Assembly: GCA_003555025.1 (NCBI GenBank)
Contig: PWHV01000028.1
Span: 1 to 48,534, forward strand
DNA: 48,534 bases
Direction of reading: 5' to 3'
Source of the DNA: Methanomassiliicoccaceae archaeon
Lineage (GTDB): Archaea > Thermoplasmatota > Thermoplasmata > Methanomassiliicoccales > Methanomethylophilaceae
Within the stretch, counting starts at the first letter, position 1. The number at the start of each line of letters is the position of its first letter. The notes under the pieces are model-generated. The model saw only the letters and a program-made list of their open reading frames with translations. It made no database searches and was not told where the DNA came from. Shown here piece by piece: positions 7,823 through 15,953 of this stretch. The position numbers were made by a program, and so were the translations under genes.

Positions 7823-9007
7823 ATGAATCATCTCAATATGGATTGGTGTGGCCTACGGTGGTCTCGTTGGGTCCCTTTAATGGAGAAGAAGAGTCTATCG
7901 GGGGGCATAGACAAAGGTCCAGGGATATACAGGATCAGGGACGGTGACGACCTGCTTTACATCGGCAGGACATCGAAATGTCTGCTCAAGGAGTTAAAGG
8001 GCCTGAACAAGGGGATCCTCAAGGGAAAGGTGGCCAAGAGCGACCATCCCGCCGCCCAGTGCCTTTGGGCTTTTTACAACGAGGGCGCGGACAACCAGGA
8101 GGTCTCCGTTCTGCATCACGACGGCGGCGAGGATGAGAAGACCGTGCTGGAGTGCTATCTGGTATGGAAGTATCGACTCGCCAAAAGGGAATCCCCCCAT
8201 TGCAACTTCAAGCGCATCCATCCTGTTTACATGAAGGCGGAGACGAAGGACGGCATAGGCCTGGAGCGGATGGAGGACTCCGACTCCCTCACAGTGAACG
8301 TCAGCCAGCCGCCGCTGGACTACGGCTCTTCATTCAAAGAGAATGATTGGATGGGCCTCCATTGGAGCGACTGGGGGGGTTTCGAGCGCAAAGCACTGAA
8401 GGCGCTTCCGAATAAGCAAGGATTCTACCGCGTTGCAGACGCTGATATGACGCAGATGCTGCTCCTCCGCCGCGTGGACAACCTGAAGGCGGCATTGAAG
8501 AAACAGGGCAAGGAGAAATGGGCCCGCCACGCGCTCTTCTCCTACACGCTGTCCGCCGAGGGCCTGGAAGGCGCGAGTATGGCGGAGGTGGAGAACGACC
8601 TCATCGCCGGGTACTACGAGGAGACGGGGTTACCACCCACCTACCAGTTCGGATACCGCAAGGCGGAGGAGGTCGTCAAGACGGTGATCAACGACACTCC
8701 AGAGCCCAGCGTTCCCGCGGAGGAAGAAGGAGCGGCCGAGGAGGCCGGGCAGGAGCCTCCTGAGGAGGAGGCGACCCAGTTTGAAGAGGACCTTCGCACG
8801 GGATTCCCCGATGACGAAGAGGCCGGGGAAGAAGTGGACCACAGCCCCGAGGATGCTCCAGAAGAGCCAGAATTGGGATGGGGGCAGCCTAATCCAGGGC
8901 CTCTGTCCATGGAAGACGTCCCCCGCACGGAATCCTTTCTGGGAGAGGAGGATGGCGAGGGTGACAAGCGCGGGAAGAAGAAAAAGTCCAAGAAGCGACG
9001 GAAATGA
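7823..9007 (+). CDS. Protein with two GIY-YIG-like domains and an acidic then basic tail (paralog 2)
   Basis: A 394-residue paralog of the protein at 6417-7271. The first domain is the better preserved: DW.GL.WS.W (7-16), GPGIYRI (32-38), LLYIGRT (44-50), candidate catalytic Glu in LECY (E110) and SPHCN (124-128). The usual Arg helix after YIG is Lys-rich. The second domain (about 176-276) has GFYRV but LLLRRV in place of YIG, ending EETGLPPTYQF. Residues 290-380 are strongly acidic and likely disordered; the last twelve (RGKKKKSKKRRK) are basic. A nuclease or DNA-binding role is plausible for domain 1 only. The tail has no counterpart in paralog 1. Confidence 0.6.
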   Translation: MNHLNMDWCGLRWSRWVPLMEKKSLSGGIDKGPGIYRIRDGDDLLYIGRTSKCLLKELKGLNKGILKGKVAKSDHPAAQCLWAFYNEGADNQEVSVLHHDGGEDEKTVLECYLVWKYRLAKRESPHCNFKRIHPVYMKAETKDGIGLERMEDSDSLTVNVSQPPLDYGSSFKENDWMGLHWSDWGGFERKALKALPNKQGFYRVADADMTQMLLLRRVDNLKAALKKQGKEKWARHALFSYTLSAEGLEGASMAEVENDLIAGYYEETGLPPTYQFGYRKAEEVVKTVINDTPEPSVPAEEEGAAEEAGQEPPEEEATQFEEDLRTGFPDDEEAGEEVDHSPEDAPEEPELGWGQPNPGPLSMEDVPRTESFLGEEDGEGDKRGKKKKSKKRRK

Positions 9008-9044
9008 ACTCTGCCTGCCCCCGGGAGAACTAGAAGCCGGGCGT

Positions 9045-9272
9045 TCATCGTCCGCCGGCGCTGATGCGCGAGTAGAGCACAGTGGCCAACGTCAAGAGGA
9101 GGCCGGCGGCGATCATGATGACCCCGATGCCCTGCGCGTCCGGACCGGCGACCTCGGACTGCAGCAACACGCCAGTCAACAGAAGCGAGAGGCTCAGCAG
9201 CTTTCCCGCGCCTGACAGCCGGTCATCCCCTTCTTCAATATCGGCGGCGTCATGCCCCGCGCTCCCAATCAT
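9045..9272 (-). CDS. Small two-helix membrane protein
   Basis: A 75-residue candidate gene with an acidic N-terminus (about 22 residues) and two hydrophobic segments (near 24-38 and 48-66: IGVIMIAAGLLLTLATVLY). I do not recognise it. It fills the space after the convergent gene ending at 9007. No strong ribosome site is seen; an AT-rich TTTTCTATCC lies about 25 nt before the ATG and would fit a leaderless start. Confidence 0.45.
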   Translation of the reverse strand: MIGSAGHDAADIEEGDDRLSGAGKLLSLSLLLTGVLLQSEVAGPDAQGIGVIMIAAGLLLTLATVLYSRISAGGR

Positions 9273-9599
9273 AGGGGCGAATCGTTGTCGGGATAGAAAA
9301 CCTTGTCCGCGCTACGGACGCAAGCTATGCGCAATTGCGGTCCAGAAATTTTGACGTGACCTGTCTTGGCCCCGGACGGGTTCAGAGCTCGCGGCTGTCG
9401 TATTCATTGCATGCCTGGAACTCAAATGCGCTTATTTCCAGCATATCAACGGGCACCATTTACCATCGTCAATGGAAATGTTTGCCTCCTTGGCTGCTGT
9501 GAAATTCATTTGATATAATCATTTATTCGATACATTTTCAAAGCAATCATTATAGGCTTCATTCGTTTGTTCCAAGTTTCTCCGTCACTGTTATCACCT
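9273..9599. other. Intergenic region without a recognised gene
   Basis: About 330 nt with no convincing reading frame and no tRNA-like fold I could build. Base composition falls to AT-rich from about 9480 onward (TTTGATATAATC and neighbours). It separates the end of the methyltransferase operon from the small membrane protein, both read leftwards. Confidence 0.4.
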
Positions 9600-9617
9600 G
9601 AAAAAAAGGGAAAAGGT
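9600..9617 (-). terminator. Oligo-T terminator of the methyltransferase operon
   Basis: Directly after the DUF1638 stop the minus strand reads CCTTTTCCC then seven T residues. Archaeal transcription ends at such oligo-T tracts, and this is the only one at this end of the operon. Confidence 0.55.
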
Positions 9618-10430
9618 TCAGATGTCCTCTGACTTCTGAATCCCTACGATATCTTTCGCCTTTTTATAGGTTTCATGCACAAGTGAGATGTCGCCCTGCA
9701 GATGCTTACGGGCGAAGTTGAACAACTGAGCGAACTCATCCACCTTTTCCTCGAAATGCTCCTCATCACCAAGGCCCGTGTCGATTTTAACAACTTTATC
9801 GTACCCAACCGCATCGAACACATAACGGGCGCCCTCTATGTCTTCTTCAGAGGGCATGATCTGCACCTTATGCAGCATCTCCCTCCAGTTGGAGCCCCAC
9901 ATCGGGGTGAGGAAGAAGGCCCCTTTGAATTCCTTCAGCTGCTTCAGGTACTCGTCCGTCCCTCCCAGCACGGCGCCGATGCAATCATCGACAACCTGTC
10001 CCTGGGAATCTCTCAGGATTAGGATGGGGACCTCCGCATGGTCCTCCAGCTCCTGAACCTTCTTGAATGCGTTGCCGCAGAGGCCGTAGAATAGGAGAAC
10101 GAGGTCACAGGAATCCCTGAGGATGCGGAGAGTGTCCGCCACATCGTCATGGAGCTTTTCAGGCTTCTGGTGCAAAGCCATGGGCTTCATCCATACTATG
10201 ATGGTGTATCCTTCGGTTGAGACCTCGGACATCTGGTCCACGTGAACGACCCTTATGTCCGTCGTCTGGTTTTTACGTGGCATCTTCCTGATGAAGCCGT
10301 CGCTCTCCTTGCCTCCTTGGCCATCGTTGATGACCAGGATCCTGTCTATATCTCCGTCCCTGCTGAGGACATCGATCATCTCGTCCTCCATTATCTCGCA
10401 TCCCACCATTCCCAGTGTGCCGTGGCTCAT
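9618..10430 (-). CDS. DUF1638 protein of the methyltransferase operon
   Basis: A 270-residue protein with features I associate with DUF1638: GMVGCEIMEDEM at the N-terminus, LLFYGLCGNA (about 134-143) and LILRDSQGQVVDDCIGAVLGG (about 161-180). Family members recur beside corrinoid methyltransferases and RamA-type activases in methanogens and acetogens; their biochemical role is unknown to me. The Cys residues in GCEI, GLCGN and DDCIG could bind a metal or corrinoid (inference). Its ATG 10430 overlaps the ramA stop as ATGA, so it is translated from the same message. It is the last gene before an oligo-T terminator. Confidence 0.75.
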   Translation of the reverse strand: MSHGTLGMVGCEIMEDEMIDVLSRDGDIDRILVINDGQGGKESDGFIRKMPRKNQTTDIRVVHVDQMSEVSTEGYTIIVWMKPMALHQKPEKLHDDVADTLRILRDSCDLVLLFYGLCGNAFKKVQELEDHAEVPILILRDSQGQVVDDCIGAVLGGTDEYLKQLKEFKGAFFLTPMWGSNWREMLHKVQIMPSEEDIEGARYVFDAVGYDKVVKIDTGLGDEEHFEEKVDEFAQLFNFARKHLQGDISLVHETYKKAKDIVGIQKSEDI

Positions 10431-12067
10431 ACCATCCCTCCGCTTTCGACCTTGAGAGAATGTAGCTTGAGGAATTTGCTCTTGCATGCCCTCTCGCACC
10501 TTTTGCAAGCGGTACCCAGGCATCTGCCGGTGTTGACCTCGATCACCATGACGCTGCCGTCAGGACGGAGCGAAAGGGCTTCTTCGTTGCATGATTTGAT
10601 GCATCTTCCGCACTCGTTGCACTCGGAAAGTTCGCCGCGGAGGACAGTGCCCACATTCTCCACCACCGTCAAGCCGTGCATCCCTAGGTCATGTATGTCC
10701 CTTTCCCGGATGCGGATGACATCTGGGTCGGGATTCAGAGGCGGGCGGGGCTCGAGTCCGAAGTGCTTTCGCATCCCCTCTTCCTGATCGAACGGCATGC
10801 CTTGGACCCAAACCCCCATCTCTACCGCGAAAGCGTTCTCGAACACTTTGGACTCGGCGAACATCAGGTGCTTGGCTCGTATCGAGTCTGCCGTCTCTTG
10901 CAAGATGTCTAACATGCCGGTGTCCCGCACGATGTCGCAGGCCAGCGCCAGAGAGGTGTTGCCTACCTGCATGACCTTTTCCACAGTGCCAGGTACGAGA
11001 CCCAGCTTCATGGCCTTGAAGGCGTCCACGTAGGTACCGGTGGCGCCGGTCATGTACATGTTCTTTATGTCCCTAAGAGATATGCCTGACTCCTGGGTCA
11101 GGGTCATGTGTCCTGAGGTGAAGGCGGCGATGGTCTTGCCCACTTCACGTAGGTCTTCCTGCGAGAATTCAATGCCCTTCTGCAGTCTGACTAGATTCTC
11201 CTCGTTGTTTATTTTACCGGGCGACATGAGGCCGGTGTCCATTCCAGTGGACACCAGAGCCACAACGCCTGTTCCGGTTATACCCTTTGCCTCGTACTCG
11301 CCCTTTTCCACGATCTCGCCGCTGTTAGGATCGATCACCGCCCCTCTGCTCTTATAGAGGTCGCGGTTCAGCACATATGTGTTAACGAGGCCATCCTCGC
11401 GGGGGTCGATATCGGATATCGCCCCCGGGGCGGCGAGCATGCCCTTACCCACATGCTGACCTTCGATCGCAGGCCCCGCCGCGGCGGAACCGGTGATGAT
11501 ATCATTCCCGATTTTGATGGCCATCTCGGCGTTGGTGCCATAGTCGGTGACCATTGATATCTCATCGGTGGTAAGGAAGTCGGTCTTGTACATCATAGCC
11601 AGCGCATCAGCGCCTATCTCGTGTTTGACGGCGGGCGGTATGTACCCCTCCGCCTCTGGATGGACGTTCAGGCCCAGGGAGCCTGCGTCAAGTACCCTGG
11701 CGTCCCTCTTGATGTTTTCAATGCCCAGCTTTTTCTTAGCCCTCTCCCCCGAATAGGCGAGGTCCCTTATCTCCATGTCCTGGAAGATGGAGAGCTGGAT
11801 CGGATTGCCGCAGACGGCGACACGCTCCACACGGCCCAGGTCTATCCTCAGCCTCTCCAGAAGACTGTTGAGGGAGCTCAGTATAAGGTTCCTAGCCATG
11901 GACTTCTCCATATCTATGGCGAAGTCCAGATGGTCCATAACATTGGCCCCTGGGACGGGATGCCCCATTGTTATGGCCGTGGCCAGTACCTTATCTTGAT
12001 TGAGGTCTATGCTCTGAGCCCTCAGGCCGCTGGTACCTATGTCTATGGCTATCCCGTAATCTCTCAT
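10427..12067 (-). CDS. ramA: RamA-like corrinoid protein reductive activase
   Basis: A 546-residue protein with an ASKHA-type ATPase fold, opening YGIAIDIGTSGLR, with DYGTNAEM and GITGTGVVALVSTGM phosphate/adenosine-loop motifs in the middle. The C-terminus carries ferredoxin-like cysteines, CNECGRCIKSC and CLGTACKRCERAC, enough for two [4Fe-4S] clusters. The family uses ATP to reduce the Co(II) corrinoid of methylamine or other methyltransferase proteins back to Co(I). Start: ATG 12067, after AAGGTG; a TTG three nt earlier is less likely. It lies between two UroD-type methyltransferases and DUF1638, so it most likely serves the corrinoid protein encoded upstream. Confidence 0.9.
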   Translation of the reverse strand: MRDYGIAIDIGTSGLRAQSIDLNQDKVLATAITMGHPVPGANVMDHLDFAIDMEKSMARNLILSSLNSLLERLRIDLGRVERVAVCGNPIQLSIFQDMEIRDLAYSGERAKKKLGIENIKRDARVLDAGSLGLNVHPEAEGYIPPAVKHEIGADALAMMYKTDFLTTDEISMVTDYGTNAEMAIKIGNDIITGSAAAGPAIEGQHVGKGMLAAPGAISDIDPREDGLVNTYVLNRDLYKSRGAVIDPNSGEIVEKGEYEAKGITGTGVVALVSTGMDTGLMSPGKINNEENLVRLQKGIEFSQEDLREVGKTIAAFTSGHMTLTQESGISLRDIKNMYMTGATGTYVDAFKAMKLGLVPGTVEKVMQVGNTSLALACDIVRDTGMLDILQETADSIRAKHLMFAESKVFENAFAVEMGVWVQGMPFDQEEGMRKHFGLEPRPPLNPDPDVIRIRERDIHDLGMHGLTVVENVGTVLRGELSECNECGRCIKSCNEEALSLRPDGSVMVIEVNTGRCLGTACKRCERACKSKFLKLHSLKVESGGMV

Positions 12068-12076
12068 CAAGACACC

Positions 12077-13096
12077 TTACCTCTTTCCATACTTCACCGT
12101 GGCCTTCGCCATGGCCTGCATGTTAGCAAGCGGGGTCTCGGAGGCGAAACCGCATCCAGGGGCGATTATGTCCACGCCGCCTTCTATGCATCTTTTAACC
12201 TCCGCTTCGACCTCGGCCTGCCCCTTCTTGAGGAGGGTGTTCGTTGGGCTGACGTTGCCTATACTGGCGCATCTGCCCCGCAGTTGCTCGGCCACCCACG
12301 CTATGTCCATCTGCTGATCGACGCTTATCCCGTCAGTAGCGGTCCTGACCATGGCATCCAATGTCTTGATGGTGTTGCCACAGATATGCAATATAGAGAG
12401 GCCACCCTCTTTCCTTATCGCGTTAGCCACCCGTCGCTGGTAAGGCAATGCGAACTCCTCATACTGCTTCGGGCCCAGCACGCTCCCGGATGAGGTGGCG
12501 TCGACCATGGTGACCACGTCCGCCCCCGCTTCGAGGGCGGCCTTGGAGAACTCGATGTTCCACTCCGCAGCAAGGTCCAGCACCCCTTTGATGAAGGCAG
12601 GGTTCTTGATTGTGTCCATAATGGCCATCTCGTCGCCGCGCAACTGACCGGCGAGCATGAAAGGCGACACCGTCGCACATATCACCGGCACTTCTTCCAG
12701 ATCGTTAACCAGTTCGCGCACCGCCTCGAGGACTATCGGCGCTCTGCCGTCCTTGTGTGGGTCGGGGACTTCTGCTGATTCCAACTCCTCTGGAGTGGTG
12801 ATGGGCCTTTCCATTATGGCCGGCTGACGGTCGATGCTCTCCTTCCCCGTAACGGCCCCGAAGGCCGTGGCATCAACGGCCACATCGAACGGGACCCGCA
12901 CATTCTCGATGCCGCCCACGGTATGGGCGGCCATTGCAAGCTTAGCCATGAGCGCGGAGTCGTTGTGGGCGTCCGGCCAATAGGACGCCGAAGCCTCCAT
13001 CAGGTCGAGGGTGCCAGTTTGGAGGGGGCTGGTGCAAGGCACCCTGTCTACCTCCTCCTGTTTGAGTGCCGAGATTAATCTATCTTTCTCGTTCAT
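12077..13096 (-). CDS. MtbA/MtaA-type methylcobamide:coenzyme M methyltransferase (UroD family)
   Basis: A 339-residue UroD-fold TIM-barrel protein. H237 and C239 (LHICGNT) with C315 (PGCGF) form the His-X-Cys...Cys zinc site that activates coenzyme M in MtaA/MtbA. The family moves the methyl group from a methyl-corrinoid protein to coenzyme M in the cytosol, feeding methyl-CoM reductase. AAAGGAGG ends six nt before ATG 13096, which fixes the start over an upstream in-frame codon. It follows the other UroD-family gene by 26 nt and precedes ramA by 9 nt. The N-terminal half lacks the arginines of true uroporphyrinogen decarboxylase. Confidence 0.8.
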   Translation of the reverse strand: MNEKDRLISALKQEEVDRVPCTSPLQTGTLDLMEASASYWPDAHNDSALMAKLAMAAHTVGGIENVRVPFDVAVDATAFGAVTGKESIDRQPAIMERPITTPEELESAEVPDPHKDGRAPIVLEAVRELVNDLEEVPVICATVSPFMLAGQLRGDEMAIMDTIKNPAFIKGVLDLAAEWNIEFSKAALEAGADVVTMVDATSSGSVLGPKQYEEFALPYQRRVANAIRKEGGLSILHICGNTIKTLDAMVRTATDGISVDQQMDIAWVAEQLRGRCASIGNVSPTNTLLKKGQAEVEAEVKRCIEGGVDIIAPGCGFASETPLANMQAMAKATVKYGKR

Positions 13097-13122
13097 AGGA
13101 TGCCTCCTTTCCCTCGCTGGCG

Positions 13123-14187
13123 TCAATAGGCGCCGTACTGCTTCGCCGCCTTGATCATGGCGAAGATGTTCTCCTCCGGTAGTGCGTGGTGCACCTCGCA
13201 GCCAGCGCTGAGCCAGAATTTGCCTCCCGGCTTTCCGACCTCCAGCGTCTTCCTGGTTTGCTCCTTCACCTGCTCCGGGGTCCCGCTGTAGAGAACAGCG
13301 TCAGCCTCGGAGACTCCGAGGTTGCCGGCTAGGACCACGTCCTTCCCGTACTTCTCCTTGGCCCAGGCCAGGTCGACCTTCTCATGGAAGGCCACAGCGG
13401 CGGTGCCGGTGGCGACGATGTCGTCCATGAACGGCGTAGCGTCCTGGCATTGGTGGTAGCTGTAGGGGACGCCCACCTTTCCGATGATCTCCCTGTGGTA
13501 CGCAGCGACGAACTCGGCGTAATCCTTCGGGCCGATGGTGAGGTTGTTGAAACCTCCGCTGACGGTCGCCAGAGCATGCGCTCCGGAGTCCACCATCGCT
13601 TTGCCGAATTCCACCAGATGCTCGGTTATCTTCGACAGCAGTTTGTGCATGGATTCCTTGTCGGTCGCTATCATCGGCAGCACGGTCGAATAGTTGCCCG
13701 CGATAACGTCGGTGGCAACGTCGGGCGGGGAGTTGAGGAAGCCTACGATGGGCACCTCGTTACCGTACTTCTTGCTGAGCTTCTCGATGGTCTGCAGTAT
13801 CACCGGGCAACGCCCATCCTTATACGGGTCGGGTATTTCCAGGTCATCAATCTCGTCCACCGAGTTTATGGCGTACTCGGTGACCACGGGCATGCGGTAT
13901 CCGCAGCCGCAGCGCAACTCGTATTGGGACTTGCTTCCGAAAGCCTCACCGTTAACCCTAAAGTCAGGTGGGAGGAAGAAGTTGTCCGCCCCGTAGTGCT
14001 CATACTGCCTCAGCACGTTCTTGTACAACCTGATGGGGCTGTTGAGCACCTCTTTCCAGGTGTAGTCGTCGTTCATCATTTGGAATTGGGCCGCAGACAT
14101 GAAATATAGCGCGATAGGCACACGGTCAGGCGTTTCGCCTTTCAGTGTGGCTACGACCCTCTCCAACGGTGTCATCTCTTCCTTCAT
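13123..14187 (-). CDS. UroD-family corrinoid methyltransferase, candidate substrate-side enzyme
   Basis: A 354-residue UroD-fold protein, distant from its neighbour at 12077. It has a His-X-Cys...Cys pattern (H245, C247 in YHQCQD; C330 in AGCEVHH) and an extra CGCG pair (C93, C95). In such operons one UroD protein demethylates the substrate and another methylates coenzyme M. Because 12077 is the better MtaA/MtbA match, this one may act on the methyl donor, as UroD-fold O-demethylases do (inference). The start is uncertain: GTG 14196 or ATG 14193, 14190 or 14187 are in tandem; GAGGTG six nt upstream favours 14187. It follows the corrinoid gene directly. The substrate is not evident. Confidence 0.7.
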   Translation of the reverse strand: MKEEMTPLERVVATLKGETPDRVPIALYFMSAAQFQMMNDDYTWKEVLNSPIRLYKNVLRQYEHYGADNFFLPPDFRVNGEAFGSKSQYELRCGCGYRMPVVTEYAINSVDEIDDLEIPDPYKDGRCPVILQTIEKLSKKYGNEVPIVGFLNSPPDVATDVIAGNYSTVLPMIATDKESMHKLLSKITEHLVEFGKAMVDSGAHALATVSGGFNNLTIGPKDYAEFVAAYHREIIGKVGVPYSYHQCQDATPFMDDIVATGTAAVAFHEKVDLAWAKEKYGKDVVLAGNLGVSEADAVLYSGTPEQVKEQTRKTLEVGKPGGKFWLSAGCEVHHALPEENIFAMIKAAKQYGAY

Positions 14188-14199
14188 CATCATCACCTC

Positions 14200-14850
14200 T
14201 CATTGAGTCTGCTTCTTCAACCACTGCACAGCCTCAGTCTCGTTGTTGGTGTAGACATCGGCACCGATCTCCTCGCAGAACTCCTCGTCCACCGGACCGC
14301 CGCCGATCATGACCTTGAGGTCATCCCTCAGCCCCTCCTCGACCAGTTCCTTGACGATGCGGTCCATGTTCTTCATGGTCGGCGTCATCAGCGTGGACAG
14401 GGCGACGAAGGATGGGGAGTTTTCTTCCACCGCTTCGGCGAAGTTCTCGATGGGCACGTCCCTGCCGAGGTCTATGCAACTGTAGCCGTTGGCCTCCATC
14501 ATGGTCTTGACCAGGTTCTTCCCTATATCGTGGATGTCGCCTTCCACCACACCTATCACGATCTTATGGCCAGGACCTTCTCCTCCTTCTTCCAGCATTT
14601 TCGGTCTTAGGATGTCGAAGGCCGCATAGAAAGCTGCAGCGGATGCCAGGACCTGGGGCAGAAATATCTCCTCCGTGTCATAGAGGTCCGCTACCTTCTT
14701 CATTCCTTTCACTAGGCCGTGGTTGATTGCTTGGACCGCGCTTTCACCATCATCGACCACTGCCTGGGCGACTGAGGCGGCTAGCTTCTCATCCATTTCA
14801 AGCACAGCCTTTTCCAGCTCCGATACATGTTCCGTCATCGTATCACACAT
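14200..14850 (-). CDS. Methyltransferase corrinoid protein (MtbC/MttC-like)
   Basis: A 216-residue protein with the two domains of methanogen corrinoid proteins: a helical cap (about 10-90) and a B12-binding Rossmann domain with the base-off motif GDIHDIGKN (104-112, H107 as lower cobalt ligand), then LSTLMTPTM and VMIGGGPVD. It carries the methyl group between substrate methyltransferase and the CoM methyltransferase. It is the first gene of the operon. ATG 14850 is used; ATG 14838 is possible, as neither has a strong ribosome site. A stem-loop lies just upstream in the presumed leader. Confidence 0.9.
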   Translation of the reverse strand: MCDTMTEHVSELEKAVLEMDEKLAASVAQAVVDDGESAVQAINHGLVKGMKKVADLYDTEEIFLPQVLASAAAFYAAFDILRPKMLEEGGEGPGHKIVIGVVEGDIHDIGKNLVKTMMEANGYSCIDLGRDVPIENFAEAVEENSPSFVALSTLMTPTMKNMDRIVKELVEEGLRDDLKVMIGGGPVDEEFCEEIGADVYTNNETEAVQWLKKQTQ

Positions 14851-14859
14851 CCCTTGTAA

Positions 14860-14892
14860 CCGCAGCGTGCGATCGTCGATCGTAACCTGCGG
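14860..14892 (-). promoter_or_regulatory. Stem-loop in the 5' leader of the methyltransferase operon
   Basis: On the minus strand CCGCAG and CTGCGG pair as an outer stem and CGATC-GAC-GATCG as an inner hairpin, separated by a 4x4 internal loop. The structure ends nine nt before the first ATG, so it could affect ribosome access or RNA stability. It matches no riboswitch I know. Confidence 0.4.
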
Positions 14893-15152
14893 TCAAGAAA
14901 AATTATCAGACTCATGTCCTTAAGAATCTTTTTTAGGCTGGTTGGTACATCCAACAACTATATAAATGATAACTATTGAATTATGCAAAGGTTATCCAGG
15001 TTATATATAAAAATTAGTAAATAAACTATATATAGGATGGATGAGAAATCCATTATATATACATATATACATTAATATAATATATTAATAAATTTATTAT
15101 TATTTTACCCTTTTGATTGTAGCAGAGTATAAGTCTGGTTCAAGGTTTCAAA

Positions 15153-15171
15153 GTTGAAATAAGTTTTCAAC
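15153..15171. repeat. Perfect hairpin in the AT-rich region
   Basis: GTTGAAA, a 5-nt loop, then TTTCAAC. It may belong to a small RNA or be a protein-binding site; no coding frame crosses it. Confidence 0.3.
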
Positions 15172-15414
15172 CTAACCCTTCATCAACACCTAAACATGCT
15201 GTCATCATCCAAGACCGTATACTATTACAATATAATTTGAACATAATACCTACTATCGAATTGGTTATAAATCAAAGAAAGTGTAATTCGTTTTGAGATC
15301 CGCGGAATGTGCCATAATGCTGTGTCAAACCACCGTGGTCATCCCTCCTACGGCAGCTTCAATACCAACTTCATTCGGAAACGTTATTGTTCACAGTAAA
15401 TAAATACCGACGAA

Positions 15415-15432
15415 CAGAAAAAACATTTTCTG
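15415..15432. terminator. Hairpin near the end of the small membrane gene
   Basis: CAGAAAA, a 4-nt loop, then TTTTCTG lies about 85 nt past the stop of the minus-strand gene at 15518. T-runs on that strand here and at 15489-15494 make this the likely transcript end. Confidence 0.35.
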
Positions 15433-15517
15433 GGTAAACACGGTCAACGCCTTTGATCGACCGGTTGCGGCAATATCGAAACCAGTTGAAAAAACGGTTC
15501 GGAAAGCCTTAGGCTAT

Positions 15518-15820
15518 TCACAGCTCGCAGCTGTCGCATTCCTTGTCCACCCTGGAGTCTTTTGCGGTGACAGCCAGGACGATCACTATGACCAAGGCGC
15601 CCGCTGCCAGGAAGAGAGCTCCCATCTGGTATGCCTCAAGGTCGATCCGGCCACGGTAGAGGGATATGCCGAGCAGCATCATGGCGAAGGACGACAGGAT
15701 GACCCTCCAATTCGAGAGCAGCCCCTCCATCATGAGAGAGGCGTCGAACCTTTTGGACCGGTCCCATCTCCAGCGGCGGTCGGCGACCTCCGCCCCCTTC
15801 TCTAGGCAACGTCTCACCAT
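15518..15820 (-). CDS. Small two-helix membrane protein of unknown function
   Basis: A 100-residue protein: a basic, Trp/Arg-rich N-terminus (CLEKGAEVADRRWRWDRSKRF), two membrane helices (about 38-56 and 65-86), and a C-terminus with a CDSC pair. A longer in-frame start exists at 15895, but TATA-like AATATTATATT lies at about 15845-15855, 25-35 nt before ATG 15820, so the shorter leaderless form is preferred. This promoter also separates it from the cooCS genes 134 nt upstream. I do not recognise the family. Confidence 0.6.
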   Translation of the reverse strand: MVRRCLEKGAEVADRRWRWDRSKRFDASLMMEGLLSNWRVILSSFAMMLLGISLYRGRIDLEAYQMGALFLAAGALVIVIVLAVTAKDSRVDKECDSCEL

Positions 15821-15953
15821 CGTCTTTGTGATGCGCCGGGGAGAATATAATATTTGACGAATTACGGCCGATACGTCCCTTCGCCGACGGGCCATCGCAT
15901 CCGCTCCGCTGATTCTACTGTTTTGAAAGCGGGGGACATCGGTCGTCGATGAT

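Larger units (their letters stand above)
14893..15517. promoter_or_regulatory. AT-rich 625-nt non-coding region upstream of the methyltransferase operon
   Basis: No gene is seen. From about 14935 to 15120 the DNA is almost pure A and T, in sharp contrast with the GC-rich surroundings. On the minus strand ATTTATATAG (14958-14967) is a good TATA box; it would give a leader of about 80 nt that includes the stem-loop at 14860. Further out are two perfect hairpins (15153-15171 and 15415-15432). Long regulated leaders are known before methyltransferase operons of methanogens; that role here is inference. Confidence 0.5.

Noticed and set aside
9340-9420. tRNA-like GGGTTCAGAGC stretch
   Set aside because: No acceptor, D or anticodon stem could be paired around it.
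10427-14850. Pyrrolysine-type methylamine methyltransferase genes
   Set aside because: No MtmB, MtbB or MttB frame with an internal TAG is present; the methyltransferases here are UroD-fold.
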